Source of the DNA: Epiperipatus broadwayi
Taxonomy: Eukaryota > Onychophora > Udeonychophora > Euonychophora > Peripatidae
Reading direction: 5' to 3'
Length of the DNA stretch: 64,000 nucleotides
Assembly: GCA_028023455.1 (NCBI GenBank)
Contig: JAQFVV010006353.1
Coordinates: forward strand, 1,054,001 to 1,118,000
The translations under genes were made by a program, and so were the position numbers. The first letter of the stretch is position 1. Every line of letters starts with the position of its first letter. Positions 1 to 12,300 of the stretch are shown piece after piece. The notes beneath the pieces are model-generated. The model saw only the letters and a program-made list of their open reading frames with translations, was not told where the DNA came from and searched no databases.

Positions 1-300
1 TCACTTATACTTCCAATGTTTGTCTCTTTATAATATAGTTCATGTCCAATTTTTAAATCCAATTATTTTTTCACTTTTTCTTCTAACTTCACAAAGTCTA
101 ATAATGTCCCATTTAATATTAAACAGTTCTTCTAATTCTTGCAATCTTACTTCACTTGAAAGTGATCTGCAGTTGTAAGTACTGAAAAAAAGGTTGTCAT
201 CAAATGGTAGCCTGGATCCACAATCAAAGAATATCACCCTTCACCTTCAGTTTTCAAACACTGCCATGGCTGGCAATTTACAGACTCCTGTAAATAAGAC
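1..300 (-). mobile_element. RTE-type LINE, 5' end fragment (endonuclease start)
   Basis: The minus strand encodes STYNCRSLSSEVRLQELEEL then KWDIIRLCEVRRK, the N-terminus of the apurinic-type endonuclease of the RTE LINE seen again at 3470-4650. Upstream, the minus strand of about 190-300 matches the 5' leader of that copy. It is cut by the window edge. Confidence 0.8.
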
Positions 301-819
301 CATATGTTTAATATATAAAAAATATATATATAAAAAAACAAAGAAAAGATATGCTATAAATAAATTAAGAACTCAGAAAAGTTAAATATTTTACTAATTT
401 CTTGGTACTGTAGCAGCACAACTTCTACGCATTTGTTTCAGAATCAGGTTAAATTTAATAAAAACACCAATGATACCAATTAATGAAATATAATTTTTCA
501 AAGATCTATGCTTTATTAATATGAAAAGTTATATATGTATTTAGTATTACGTATACAATCTTGATCGAACAATTTACGCAATAAATATATTTTGAAACAA
601 AAAAAAAAATACATATACAAATTCTAATTATTTGGCTTTCCATTATCACGTACTTAATTAATCATTGCTTTACAATTATTGCAGATTTTAATTTTACACT
701 AAATTATTATTAAACAATATTATTTAGTAGAATGAATCTCTATCATTATCATCTATAATATAAAGACACTGCAGCAGAGGTTCTGTATTAATATTTATAT
801 TATTAATTGATTATTAAAA

Positions 820-905
820 CAGGCAAAACTCTCCATACAGTAGTGCCACTCAGTGCCAGCCAGAATAATCAATGGATGCCAGAAGGTTTGTGCATAAAAA
901 AATAA
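820..905 (+). repeat. Foldback family A, single arm
   Basis: One arm starting GGCAAAACTCTCCATACAGT and running into CAATGGATGCCAGAAGG. The second arm is missing here, unlike the complete copy at 1194-1427. The downstream text about 910-950 resembles the flank after other copies (AAATGGTGATCATGTGAT). Confidence 0.7.
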
Positions 906-1193
906 CAGTTATGTGCAAGCATAAGAAATGGTGATCATGTGATATTTAGTGGTATTATTAATTGAGTATGCTTTCAATGTGTTAGTATCATATTCACTGT
1001 TATCAACATTATCGCAAAGCCGTTGTTTAATAAAATTTGAAATATCGATTCTTTATTAAACACTTTTATTTAACTTAGAATTCCGTTTGTTTGTTCATTT
1101 GTCTGGATTAAATTTTGTAACCAAATTTTGATATATTTTTATCAAATGGATTTTCTTCAAATTTTATACACATGTATCAATAACAATGTAATA

Positions 1194-1427
1194 TTAAACA
1201 AGGCAAAACTCTCCATACAGTAGTGCCACCCTGTGCCAGCCAGAGTAATCAATGAATGCCAGAAGGCTTGTGCATAAAATCCCTATCTAGTGCCTACTCA
1301 TCCAATATCCCAGACTAGTTTCTGGCTTGTGGCCTTTGTCAGTGAGGAGCCTTGGATCTAAGAGCACTTCTGGCATCCATTGATTATTCTGGTTGGCACT
1401 ACTGTATGGAGAGTTTTGCCTTGTTTA
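1194..1427. repeat. Foldback family A, complete hairpin copy
   Basis: An outer arm starting TAAACAAGGCAAAACTC is mirrored at the right end by GAGTTTTGCCTTGTTTA. The interior carries the core CTAGTTTCTGGCTTGTGGCC and GTCAGTGAGGAGCC. It is a non-autonomous inverted-repeat element with no coding capacity. Other copies are at 820, 32588, 33085 and 37236. Confidence 0.8.
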
Positions 1428-1739
1428 ATAACAATTATATGCTAGTATAAGAGATGGTGATCGTGATGTTTAATGTTTTAATAATATAATATGACACTGA
1501 AGTATTTTAGGGTTGTCCATTCAGTGTTGGCGCAAATTTCTAAACACGTGATATCGGTTCAGTAGAGTTCAGCGATGTGCACTAGCTGATAGTATATATT
1601 TTTAAAATATGCTTGTTGTGTTTGGCTGAATTGCGGGTTTCAGACGCAAACCAACAGTAATATCAAAACAATATGAACCCTCATATGTGTAATTTATTAG
1701 AATAAATATACATACATGTTATGTCATTAATAAATCCTA

Positions 1740-2340
1740 TTTTACATATTACTTAGTCAATAATGAGCTGGTCATGCCGAATGACAACTCATTTCCAGCT
1801 GTGTATATTCGCTTGCCTTGTGAGCTCTAGTCAAGACTCTTCCAGCTGAACTGGACAGCTTGCCTCGAGTCGGCCGTAGTCATAGCAGCTTCCACTCCTA
1901 TCGTGGATTTGTCTCACTGCATAGATGTATCGGTAATGACTAATAGAAATCCCTTCATAGCTGAAAGTGGGTTTCAATTGGAGCATGATCAGTCGTTCAG
2001 GTTCAACAGACGTTATCTCTCTCTATACATATGTCTTGCCTCCAAAAAGGCTGCCTATTGCCAGATCCCCTATCTTACTGGCAGCAATTGGATTCAGAGA
2101 GCATCATTGCCTAATGGTCTGTACTAACCAATAGTTGGATATTATACACATGTTTACACATTGGCCTTACTTATGTTTTATCCTTTGGCTATGTTTATTC
2201 ATTGGTTATCCACATGCTTATATATTGGTTAGCAGCAATGAGTGTTCAATCCGATTAGATAAGGAAGGAATCTGGACTAGTCCATTTCTGTAGGGAAGAT
2301 CAGATATGACAATACTAAAATTGAATATTCATTAAAAAGC
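1740..2340. other. GC-richer unclassified island, probably repeat
   Basis: This stretch is clearly less AT-rich than its surroundings and holds a 74-codon open frame (1903-2127) that matches no family I know. It has no good splice sites joining it to UTP4 and no WD-like pattern, so I do not call it an exon. An old retroelement or LTR remnant is the likeliest reading. Confidence 0.3.
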
Positions 2341-3469
2341 ATTAACAGTCAATGACTTTGAATAGATTAATTAATAATGCAAAAAAAATAAAGTATGGAA
2401 GGTGGGCTGATGTAATGTGTATGAGGAGTGGGTTGTGGTCAGTTGATCTGTCTTTATAATTACTATAAGAAAAGTACGATGAACTTAAGAACAAGAAATG
2501 ATAGGGAAATGTCAAAGAAACCTGATTTATTGCAGAAAGTGAATAACAGACAATGAATCATCCAACAGAATTCAAATTAAATGTTACTTAATAGTGAATT
2601 TATCTTAATGTTGATAAATGATGATTGCATTGGTAGCTTATTAAAACTATATTAGATTAAATATTGAAGTATACAATCTGACATAATGTCTTCATTATTA
2701 TTATAGTTTAAGTAGATAGAAATATATAATATAGTGCATAAATAAATTAAGAAACGTGTCAAAAATCTATATCAATAAACATGGATATTGTGAATATAGA
2801 TTTTTTTTTCTTTTTAATTTTATCTTCCTTAATCACAAGAATAATTGAAATCATTCGTTTTAAGGGTTTATGGTTTATTTTTTTTATACCTTCTCTTTAT
2901 GGAATAGTGACAGAGAAAAATATTCAAATTGGATCTTTCGATTGAATAAAGAAAAATAATTAAAAGCATGAAAAGAAATTTTAATTATTAAATTTTTTAA
3001 GAATTTTTTTTTAGACTGTTATGCAGTGTTTAAGTAAATAATGTTAGAATGCTGCTTCAAATATCCACACAATAACGTTACATAAAGAAAATGATGAAAC
3101 ATTAATTGCTGAATTGTTACTGTTGTTTTTTTTGTTATTATTGTCATTTATAAAAATACTGTTTAAATGTAAAATAAATAACACAATAACTCTGTCAAAT
3201 AATGTAAATTATTGTACACGTATAAAATGTGACAACCAGAGTAAAAAAAAATTCAAAAAATATTAACTACTAATACTATTTTGCCAAGCGCTTTCGGTAC
3301 CATGTACCAGCATTAGCCAGCATGGTGAGTTTATTGGCTTTGTACCTCTGAGTTTAAGATCAAGAAACACCATGGTCTTTCTTCTCAGTTGCCTGATATG
3401 GCAGAATGAATGTTTGTGTAAATGATAAATATTTTTCCAATATATGCAATTATGACAGACAAAAATAAA
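2341..3469. other. AT-rich intergenic or intronic sequence
   Basis: A/T-rich with homopolymer runs. I see no gene, RNA gene or clear repeat apart from an unclassified GC-richer piece near 3280-3400. Confidence 0.5.
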
Positions 3470-4650
3470 TCATGGCCCTTATTCCCAGGAGGCTGTAAAG
3501 TCACCAACCAAGGCAGCAGTTGGTGGCCGAAGGTGGAGGATGCTAAGAATCCCCTGATTGCAGACCCAGGCTGCCATTTGATGATGACTTTTTATTTAGG
3601 TACTTACAACTGCAGATCACTTTCAAGTGAAGGAAGATTGCAAGAATTAGAAGAAAAAGAACTGTCTTATATTAAATGTGACATTATTGGACTTTGTGAA
3701 GTTAGAAGACAGGGTGAAGAGACAATTGATTTAAAAAGTGGACTTGTACTCTATTATAAAGGCACAAATATTGGAAATACAAGTGGAGTAGGATTCATTA
3801 TAAATAAAAAGTGGAAGAACAACATTGTGGAGATTGATGGTGTATTGGACAGAGTGGCAAGATTAGTTATGCAACTTAATAGTAGATACCAAATGCAGAT
3901 AATTCAGGTTTATGCCCCCAACAAGTTCTCATAGTGATGAAGTAGTAGAAGATTTTTATATGGATGTACAAAAGGCTTTTGATCAGAGTAAACAACATTT
4001 TAAAATTGTTATGGGAGACTTTAATGCTAGAATTGGTAAACAAATGAAAGATGAAAGTGTTGGAGATAATTTTGGTTATGGTAATAGAAATGAGAGAGGA
4101 CATAGACTTGTGTAGTTTGCAGAAAAAGAAAAACTTTATATTATGAATTTTCTTTTTTTTGAGAAAAATGTTAGAAGGAAATGGACATGGAAGCATCCAA
4201 ATGAAGGTACAGCAGAATTGGATTATATTTTGACTAACAGAAAATGCATATTTCAAGATTGTAATGTTCTTAATAAATTTAACCCAGGAAGTGATCATTG
4301 TTTAGTAAGGTGTAAGATACGTGTTAATGCAAAACTAGGGAGACAAAAATTATTAAGAAAAACAATATTTACAGTTAATATTCCTAATCTTCAGAAACAT
4401 TCTAATGAATTTAAATTAGAACTTACAAATCGGTTTCAAGTATTAGTAGATTTTGAACATGATTCAGATTTGAATGAAATTAATATGAAAATAACTGATA
4501 CACTTTTAAAAACTGCAACAAAGTTAGCTGGTAGAAAAAAGCAGCAATTGACCAATAAATCTTCTACTGAGACTAGAGTATTTATGAAGAAAAGTAGGAA
4601 TATGAAAATATACAAAAATGATGCATTAAAAAGAATTGAAATTTTTTAAT
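3470..4650 (+). pseudogene. RTE-type LINE endonuclease region, frameshifted
   Basis: An RTE 5' leader followed by the apurinic-type endonuclease domain in three frames: 3422-3934, 3912-4115 and 4143-4649. Visible motifs are TYNCRSLSSEGRLQELEE, IIGLCEVRRQGEE, SGVGFIINKKW, MQIIQVYAP, KIVMGDFNARIG (catalytic Asp-Asn), YGNRNERGHRLV, WTWKHPNEGTAELDYIL and NPGSDHCLVRCKI (catalytic Asp-His). A frameshift lies near 3920, and a stop near 4115 is followed by a continuation in another frame. The reverse transcriptase is absent: the copy stops at about 4650 against a different element. Loss of the 3' part is unusual for LINEs, which normally lose their 5' end, and suggests later deletion or replacement. 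Confidence 0.85.
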
Positions 4651-4664
4651 AAAGTTTGAATTCT

Positions 4665-4910
4665 ATTTAAGACAGACGTGACACGTGCTTCGCTATCTCC
4701 AAAAAATGGACAAGCTGATTAATTTACATATACATTTGCATATATTACCATTTAATAATATCACAACAACTATTACTATTTTGGCTATGATTATGAGGGA
4801 TAACACCTCGGAAGCACTTAGCCTGGATTAACTCATTTTGATTGTTTGCTATTAACAGCTTCTTCACCCAGCGTTTTAAAGCGCTTGCATATACTATTAC
4901 GATTATTGGA
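4665..4910 (+). mobile_element. 3' end of the GIY-YIG (Penelope-like) element
   Basis: Encodes RDTCFAISKKWTS then a stop, and continues in an untranslated stretch with GAGGGATAACACCTCG and AGCTTCTTCACCCAGC. The C-terminus and the downstream sequence both align with the GIY-YIG fragment at 45620-46140 (RCDICFSISRKWTN, stop, GAGGGAAAACCTCG, AGCTTCTTCTTCAGC). It is a 5'-truncated second copy of that element. Confidence 0.6.
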
Positions 4911-4914
4911 GAAG

Positions 4915-5345
4915 TAAACTAAATTATTTTTACAATAATAGCAAGGAAAGTCAGTTTATTGTTTAAGGCTTGGACAGGATCATTACATGGGAATATACCC
5001 ATAAATGGAGAAATGTGGGTGATTTAGTCTGCAAATAATGTAAGGAAAGGCAGGTAAATGCTTATAAGCAGAAAGGATACAAATAATGAAGTTGTGGGAG
5101 AATAAATATAAACAAAGTGATTATTGTACAGAAAGTGGGTTCTTGGGTTTTTTATGCAGGTTTGGAAAAAGATAAGGGGGATCTAGATATAAAGACCATA
5201 AAGTGGACAAAGATGATGTTTTGGAAATGGGATGGAGCAGGATAGAGAAGAATATGGAAAAAACTTAGAAAGGGAAGGGAAGGTGGCTAACAGGTTTCTC
5301 TGGGCATAGTGGCAGAGAGATTCCTGATAATGCATGTGTAAGCAT
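4915..5345 (+). pseudogene. LINE B, 3' end fragment
   Basis: Matches the C-terminal end of the LINE at 58900-60990: TTATTGTTTAAGGC, GGAGAAATGTGGGTGATTTA, the QIMKLWENKYKQSDY-like segment, and the end GTGGCAGAGAGATTCCTG. The frame is broken by small indels. It is 5'-truncated, as usual for LINE copies. Confidence 0.75.
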
Positions 5346-6211
5346 AGAAAATGATGATTATGTGATGTTTTAATGTTTTTCTTTTACTTTGAAAATGGCA
5401 AACAAAAAATAATTTAAGGGTAAATATTTATTATGTCAGACTTAGATTATATATTGCACAAATTAAGTCATATACCTTTACTTACATAGAGGATTGTGGG
5501 AACAGTGTGAATACCATTGGGATTATTTCTGTAATGTTGATTTAGAACTGTAAGAAGTTTGTTATGATTTCCTCATTCTTAATCTCCAATCTGAAAAATC
5601 AAGCTGCTTTTAGATGTGAACCCTGTTCCCAAGTTTAGATCGGGTTGATGGTTTGAGCTAAGCTAGATATTATATTGCGATATAATATCGTAAATTGTTA
5701 ATAGTTAAATATAGGTTTGTGGTGTATATTTTTTTATCATTGATGAAGGTGGCATTGTATCATAGGGTGTGTTTTTTTTTTTTTTTACGATCATTGTGTC
5801 GTATCATTATTGATTATCCAGGAACTATCTTCCAATTCAGAATGCTGGATACCATTTACCAACTAATATTCTATACCTGGGTTTGGCCACTTGAGGAAAA
5901 AAAATCTTGGATCTTATTGGGGGAATCTTCGGATGTCTGAAAGTCTCCTAACTTTATTTGGATTTGAATCCCAGATCACGAGCATGCAAGTGAAATCATT
6001 GACACTGCAAATGACGTTTGGTGTTTCCAAAGAATTGTAGCATTGTTTTCCTAAAACTTTAATATGAAAGTAGTTTTTCAGAGTTCCGTTATTTTCCATT
6101 TAATTTGAATCATATGGCATTATGAAAGTGTTCTCATATATAATATTTGATTTTTTAAAAATTGTTTTACTACATACAATTATAATTTAGCGTTGTTTAT
6201 TTTTTATTTAG
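5346..6211. other. Intron sequence upstream of the first UTP4 exon in window
   Basis: AT-rich with no supported gene. I searched it for the missing upstream UTP4 exon and found no open stretch with WD-like pattern and matching splice sites. Confidence 0.5.
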
Positions 6212-6311
6212 AAATCTCTTGTTCAGTTACTACCGAAAAAGAAGCTCCTTTTGTTTCGATATCCACATCATTTAGAACTATGGAGATTAGGAGAGACCCA
6301 AGTCACAAAAG
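6212..6311 (+). CDS. UTP4: UTP4 exon 1 of those in window
   Basis: Acceptor TTTTTATTTAG before 6212, donor G|GTACAT after 6311. It encodes about 33 residues including PKKKLLLFRYPHHLELWRLG, the hydrophobic and basic stretch typical of the middle of UTP4 between WD propellers. It starts in phase 0 and ends after the first base of a codon, which exon 2 completes as Asp. The preceding exon is not found in the first 6.2 kb, so this intron probably runs off the window. Confidence 0.87.
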
Positions 6312-9300
6312 GTACATTCATTGTTTACTTTTATCCGTTTCTTCTATTTCTGTATTTTGTGGAAATTTCAGTAACTGAGCATAATTTAATAGAATGACGT
6401 AGTCGGATCATGCAAAAATGAACCGTTTAAACGTTTGAATTTTTATTTAAAATTGCTCCAAAGAACAGTTGATACGAATAATAAATCAGGAGTACAATTT
6501 AAAAATTAATCAATTTCCAAGAGAAAATAAGTTCGCTATATTAGTTAAAGAATTAATTAAGTGAAATGGAAGTGCCCGATTTACATATATAATTTCTTTT
6601 TCTTGTAACATTTTAAATTTTTTTAAAATATAAATTCTCGGGATTTTTTTCCCCCTCTTTTTGTTGCTTATTTAAAATTTACTGAATTTTAGTATTGGAT
6701 TTGTTCTTTTGTGAAAGCTAAAATTAAAAGCAAGCTAAGAAAATGGCAGAATAAATGGAAAAATGCACATGAGACTTTTAATTGGCTTTCCCAACATATA
6801 TGTATATCGTCACCTCCCTTCACATTTGACTTGTTGTTTATCTGTTGTTACATAAGCAATATATTAAAAAATAATAATAATAACGTAGTTCAACAGATAG
6901 AAAGGCGAATGATTTGATTGTAAACAAATTAAGTTATAAATATATTAACTTTAATATATATATAAATCATTGATATCAAATGTTTTTGACAAGTTGGACA
7001 ACTACTAAATTGCCACTCACTATTCTTGTAATATCAGAGTTTGCTTTAAATGAATGGCAGTGATAATTGTATATCAATTTTAAGCTATCCTTTAATGGTT
7101 GCGGAAAATTTATTTTTATCTATAGCATTAAGGCACTAAAAGATTTGTTACTGGCAGTTTTATACTATAATAATCGTAGAATGTTAAATAGCTACTCATA
7201 CCACAGTTTCACTAAAAAAAAAAAAGAGGGGGAGGAGGATAATGGGGAGAATAGCAATAAATTAAAAAATGATATTCTTTTAGATAAGTGAATGTAATCT
7301 TAGTTTTTAAATGCCCGTGTTTTGAGTAACATATTTTAACCATTTTTACTTATTTTTGTGAGATTTTACTAATAACTTTAACCAAGGCCATAAATAAATC
7401 ACACCTGTTAAATATGTAATGTTGAGACTGTAAACTTTCTTTAGAGACCAACCAACTCCGAATATGTCGCTATAATTCACAAATCTGATTTCTTAAAGAA
7501 TCATCTTTAAAACAAACTTGCAAACCATGCCCACTTTCTTATATTAAGTATAATTTATTGACCATTTTCTATTTGACCGGTAAATTGACATTAGTTAAAG
7601 TTGGCGTCGCTTGCAAATTTATTAAAAATGATCCTTTAGAATTCTGACTTTGGATTTATAATAATGTATTGGACTTGATGATTTATTAAGAGAAAGAAAA
7701 TATTTTGTGAACTTTTGAAGCGAGAATTAAGGAAAAGACTAATGAAATGCTCTGTGTGGAGTGTACTATTGTATGGCTGTGAAACGTGGACAAGGAGTAA
7801 TAAAGTTATGAACAAATTGGAAGCCTTTGAGATATGGACCTGGAGAAGAATGGAAAAAATCAGTTGGATGATATAAAATAAATGATGTTTGAAAAGAAAA
7901 AAGAAAATTTGTTGAGGAAATTAGAAATGTTATTATTCTTAAATCTTCTCCTTTACTTTTTTTGCATTTTTTTATATATTGATATATATGTTACTTTTTT
8001 ATAAATCTCATATACAATTTAATGCAATTTTATATAATTTATTTTTCTAACAGTTTTGACTGTCCTGCAGTCTTCATCAGAGCAAGACAGTCAAAACTGT
8101 TAGAAAAATAAAGGGGGAATTATATAAAAATTGTATGAGGAGATTTATAAAAAAGTAATATATATGAAATTAGAAATAGAAAGAGAATCTGGATTGGACA
8201 TATATTAAGAAGAAAGTATAGTTTAATGAAAAATGTTTTGGAGGGAATGGTGATTGGTAGCAAGAAGAAAGGATGGGAAAGATTGACATTGTTGGATAAT
8301 ATAAGAGATGAGAAAGGTTACATGAAATTGAAGATCTGGGCAACGAAAAGAACGGAATGGAAAAATGGATGAATCCATGGAAAAGAATATTATTAATGAT
8401 GATTGGACTTATTACACCATGAATAGAATTCATGAGATTTATTGTAGAATTCATTTTTTTGATCATGGAATGTATTTACAGTATTTAATTTAAAAAAAGA
8501 CATAATCAAAATTTCTTCATTGCTTTACCAAAAAAAAAAATTGACATTCAAGAATGTCTCGGTAAATATTCTCAGATGGACTGATTTGTTTGAAAATATC
8601 CTAATGATAGAAAAATTAATATGAATATCATTTACGTTCTTTAATAGTGAAAGAGGAAGAGTACGGCCAATAATAAGATGGATGAACTCTGACACCATAG
8701 TAATGAATGAGGCATTGAAATCATAAAAAAAAAAACATGCTAGTCAAATACTATTTATTTGATAGTCAGTAGTTGGTTTAATGGCATTCTATAAATAATA
8801 ATAATAATATAAAAGTCAGAACTGAATATTGGAATAAATTTTCAAGAAAAACCTTAGTCCTGCTTGGAGTTTGGAAATTCAAAATAAAAAATATGATTTT
8901 AACGTAATATTGAAAGCGAAAGTATTCGCAGTAATCAAAGAATTGTCCAATGGCTAGCTAAATTAAATTATGACTATTTAGGAATCTTAAGTTACTTATT
9001 AGAGAATTATCTTTCAGATTGATAGACTTTTCTCTCACAAGTCATTTAAGTTTTTTAGACATTAAGCTTGACATGAAGAATGTTTGTTTGTAAATCTATA
9101 ATTGCGGCTAGAGATTATATTAATTAAATTTGCTTTATAAGTGGTTTAGTAGTGTGATGATAAATATTTCCTTTTTAGACAATCTGCCACATAAGATCTA
9201 TTGTCAATTGTTATTCTATCTTACAAAACCATTTGTCAAGTCTTAGTGGCCTAGAGGTTAGCATAGCTGCCTTCCAAGCAGCTGGTCCGGGTTCGCTTCC

Positions 9301-12300
9301 CGGTCGACGCATTTGACACATGAAAAAAAAAAAATCATTAGCTACCATTAATGAGTATGTGCAATGGTTATTTCTATTAAAACTTTATGGCTTCATTAAA
9401 TTAAAGTTTACACAGATTAAGGTTTGTTTTTGTTTTTTTTTTTAACCAAATTTTAGCCTAATATTTTATACGACATCTTCCAAGTCCTGGTTTCTAATTC
9501 TATTTCTTGATTCCAATCTGTCATCATAAAACAGGCTGTAACTTTTACCTACTTCTTGTTTACAATTGTGGTTACTGGCCACTTAAATTTGCATTTTTTG
9601 ATTTACTATTTCTTTTGTTGAAGCTACTGTCAGAATATTTTCAAGGAGTTTTACATTAATGCCATCAGAAGTATGGAAGCTTTTATTGGCACCATTAACG
9701 TAATCTAATTCAGTTTTATTTTCCACGATATTAATTATTTTCAAAGAATTTAGTGGAATGTATTGTTGGTTATTTCTACATCAATGTCCAATTTATTTTG
9801 AAGTTTCTGAAGCTAGGAAACTTAGTGGAATTCAAATTATTACTAACAATCATCTTCGTAATGATCAATAAATGCCTAAATAATCCATGAATTTGGGGAG
9901 GGGAATGGGATGATATATTATTATATTAACCAAACTTATTCCAAAGATTGCAGTTAGTATACCTGCATCATGTAGATTTTAGATCTACTTTTAAAGTTGT
10001 AATTATAAATTTATTTAACGCACATTGATTACGTAATATTTATTAAGGCAATAAACCTTTAAGCATGTGCGCTTGAAAATGCGAAGGTAGGGACCTCTAC
10101 AGGTCTTAACCACAAGTTTATGCTCTTTTCTTCCAAAGCATAAGCTTGTGGTTAAGACCTGTAGAGGTCCCTACCTTCGCATTTTCAAGCGCACATGCTT
10201 AAAGGTTTATTGCCTTAATAAATATTATCTACTTTTAATAAAGTAATACCAATGGTATAATGTTTAAATATCACAAACTTATTAGGCACAGAATTAAATG
10301 TTTCCAGTGACAGTGAATAGATTTTTATTTCAATATGATCAGAGATTTAACATTTCGTTAAACATTTTTTCAATTCTCTTTTTTCATTGTAGATTTTTTT
10401 TTTTTCTAGATGGAAGTAATATTTTTTTACCAATGACAGTTAAACCTGCTAAAATTCTTCACGTTCAAAACAAAAATGATCGCTGGATAATCTCAGCAGT
10501 AATGTCTGAAGACGCCCAATGGTTAGCTCTATCCGACTCTTGTGGCCTTAAAATTTTTAAAATTACGATGGTAAGTTTAAAAAATTGAATATTTTATATA
10601 ACAATGCTTATAACAATTTATAGACAAAATAACATTAATCCACTACGCTGTGAGCTTACTATCGCGAAGGTTTCAGATTTTGAAAATTTTCCCATTTCAT
10701 ATTTTTGAAAATAGCTTTCACTAGCAGATGTAATTAAATTAACTTTATTTTTTAATCATTCTGTATAGCTAATAATGTTTTTCATGGTATCTTAATAACA
10801 CTGCGCTCATTAATATTTGTGTTATATCTCAAAAATTGAATTGGTTGAATATAATTGTATTAAAAAATTGGAAAACTCCATAACAACTAATATCATTTGG
10901 TCATAGTAGTATTTTTCTTGCCTAAGTTAAACTTATTGTCTTCGGGCAGGGAACTCAACATACATATGTAGACAATAGCTTCTTGGTATGTCGCTGCATT
11001 TTTTGACAGACAAACTTGGTCTATCTGTTCAAAAAGAATAGATGAATTCTAGGTTGTTGTTGCTGTTTTTTCATAAATAATCTAGTTTTGTAAATTATAG
11101 GAAGTATAGGAACCATATATGCATTCACCTCTTAATGAGAGATGATTTGAATATTTAAAATATTTCTTAATCCATATTCCTTTTTTTTTTTCAACCTTAT
11201 TTCATTTCCCTGAATTCATGTAAGTATTTCATAATTTATCAACATTTCATCCATTTTCATATAGTATCATCGATGTATCTATAATATATAAGAATGAAAG
11301 CAAGAATTAATGAAAATTTTACAGGTTTCACGTTTTCATCTTTAGTTGTTGATACCTTGTGGTCGCATAAAGATATATTGTCAGTGATCACATAAAAATA
11401 ATTGAGACATACTTAAATTATGTAATATTTATATGAATTCAATAGAATAAAATAAACTTTGAAAAGTATGGATTACACATTTAAAAAAAAAATATTTGAA
11501 AAGAAAATGAATGTTTGAAGTTTTGAATTCTGATTTGAATATTGTGTTATAATATGTTTTTAAAATTAGAATCTAGTATTACACGGGATATAATAAGTCC
11601 CATATCATGATTTTTCTACTTTAGATGGCAGATTCCTGATTTTCAAACCTAAATCTTTGCTTAAAATAAAAAATTATTTTTACGCTTTTCTCAAGTTGTT
11701 GGATGATCTTACATTAGCTATTCATTCACTGTTTATTATTTTTTAATTGTAAAAATAATCAATTAATAAAATCACTTGTTTTGTGTTTTTTAATTAAATA
11801 GCAACCGACTAAAAGTGAGCTCAGGAATTGTCTACATATTTATACTGAATAAAACCACTTTTTAGCCAACATTATAAACATTAAAATAAATCAATTACAA
11901 AAAAGCATTTTAATACTTTGTTTTTTATTCATATTAAATTAAAAATTAAGCAAGCAAAAAAATATACATCTGTTTTTTTTCATATTCACTTTTTAAAAAT
12001 TTTTAGAATGAATTTCGCATTGTTTGTTAATTTATTTTTTTAATCGCATTTAAGTTTGATATATCCAAGGCTTTTTTTGTCATGTAACACGGTGGAACGG
12101 CATTCTGGCACTTTTTTTAGTGTATCGCAAGTACATAATTACGATCCATATTTATATAACTTGAACAAATAAAAAAATCTGGTGTTTTATGAATCAAATG
12201 ATGAAATATGGATTGATTCGAAATTGGTGTTCTCATATAATGAGAAACGGATTCGTCCAGTCCCCATTAGTTATTCTTGGTCAACGACTGATTACAGTGA

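Noticed and set aside
1903-2127. Possible upstream UTP4 exon
   Set aside because: The frame has no WD-like blade pattern and no matching acceptor and donor with the phase needed for the exon at 6212.
3876-4298. 140-codon open frame on the minus strand
   Set aside because: It is the antisense shadow of the RTE endonuclease on the plus strand.
9240-9330. Functional tRNA-Gly gene
   Set aside because: The acceptor stem does not pair, and the sequence continues into a SINE-like tail with an A-run.
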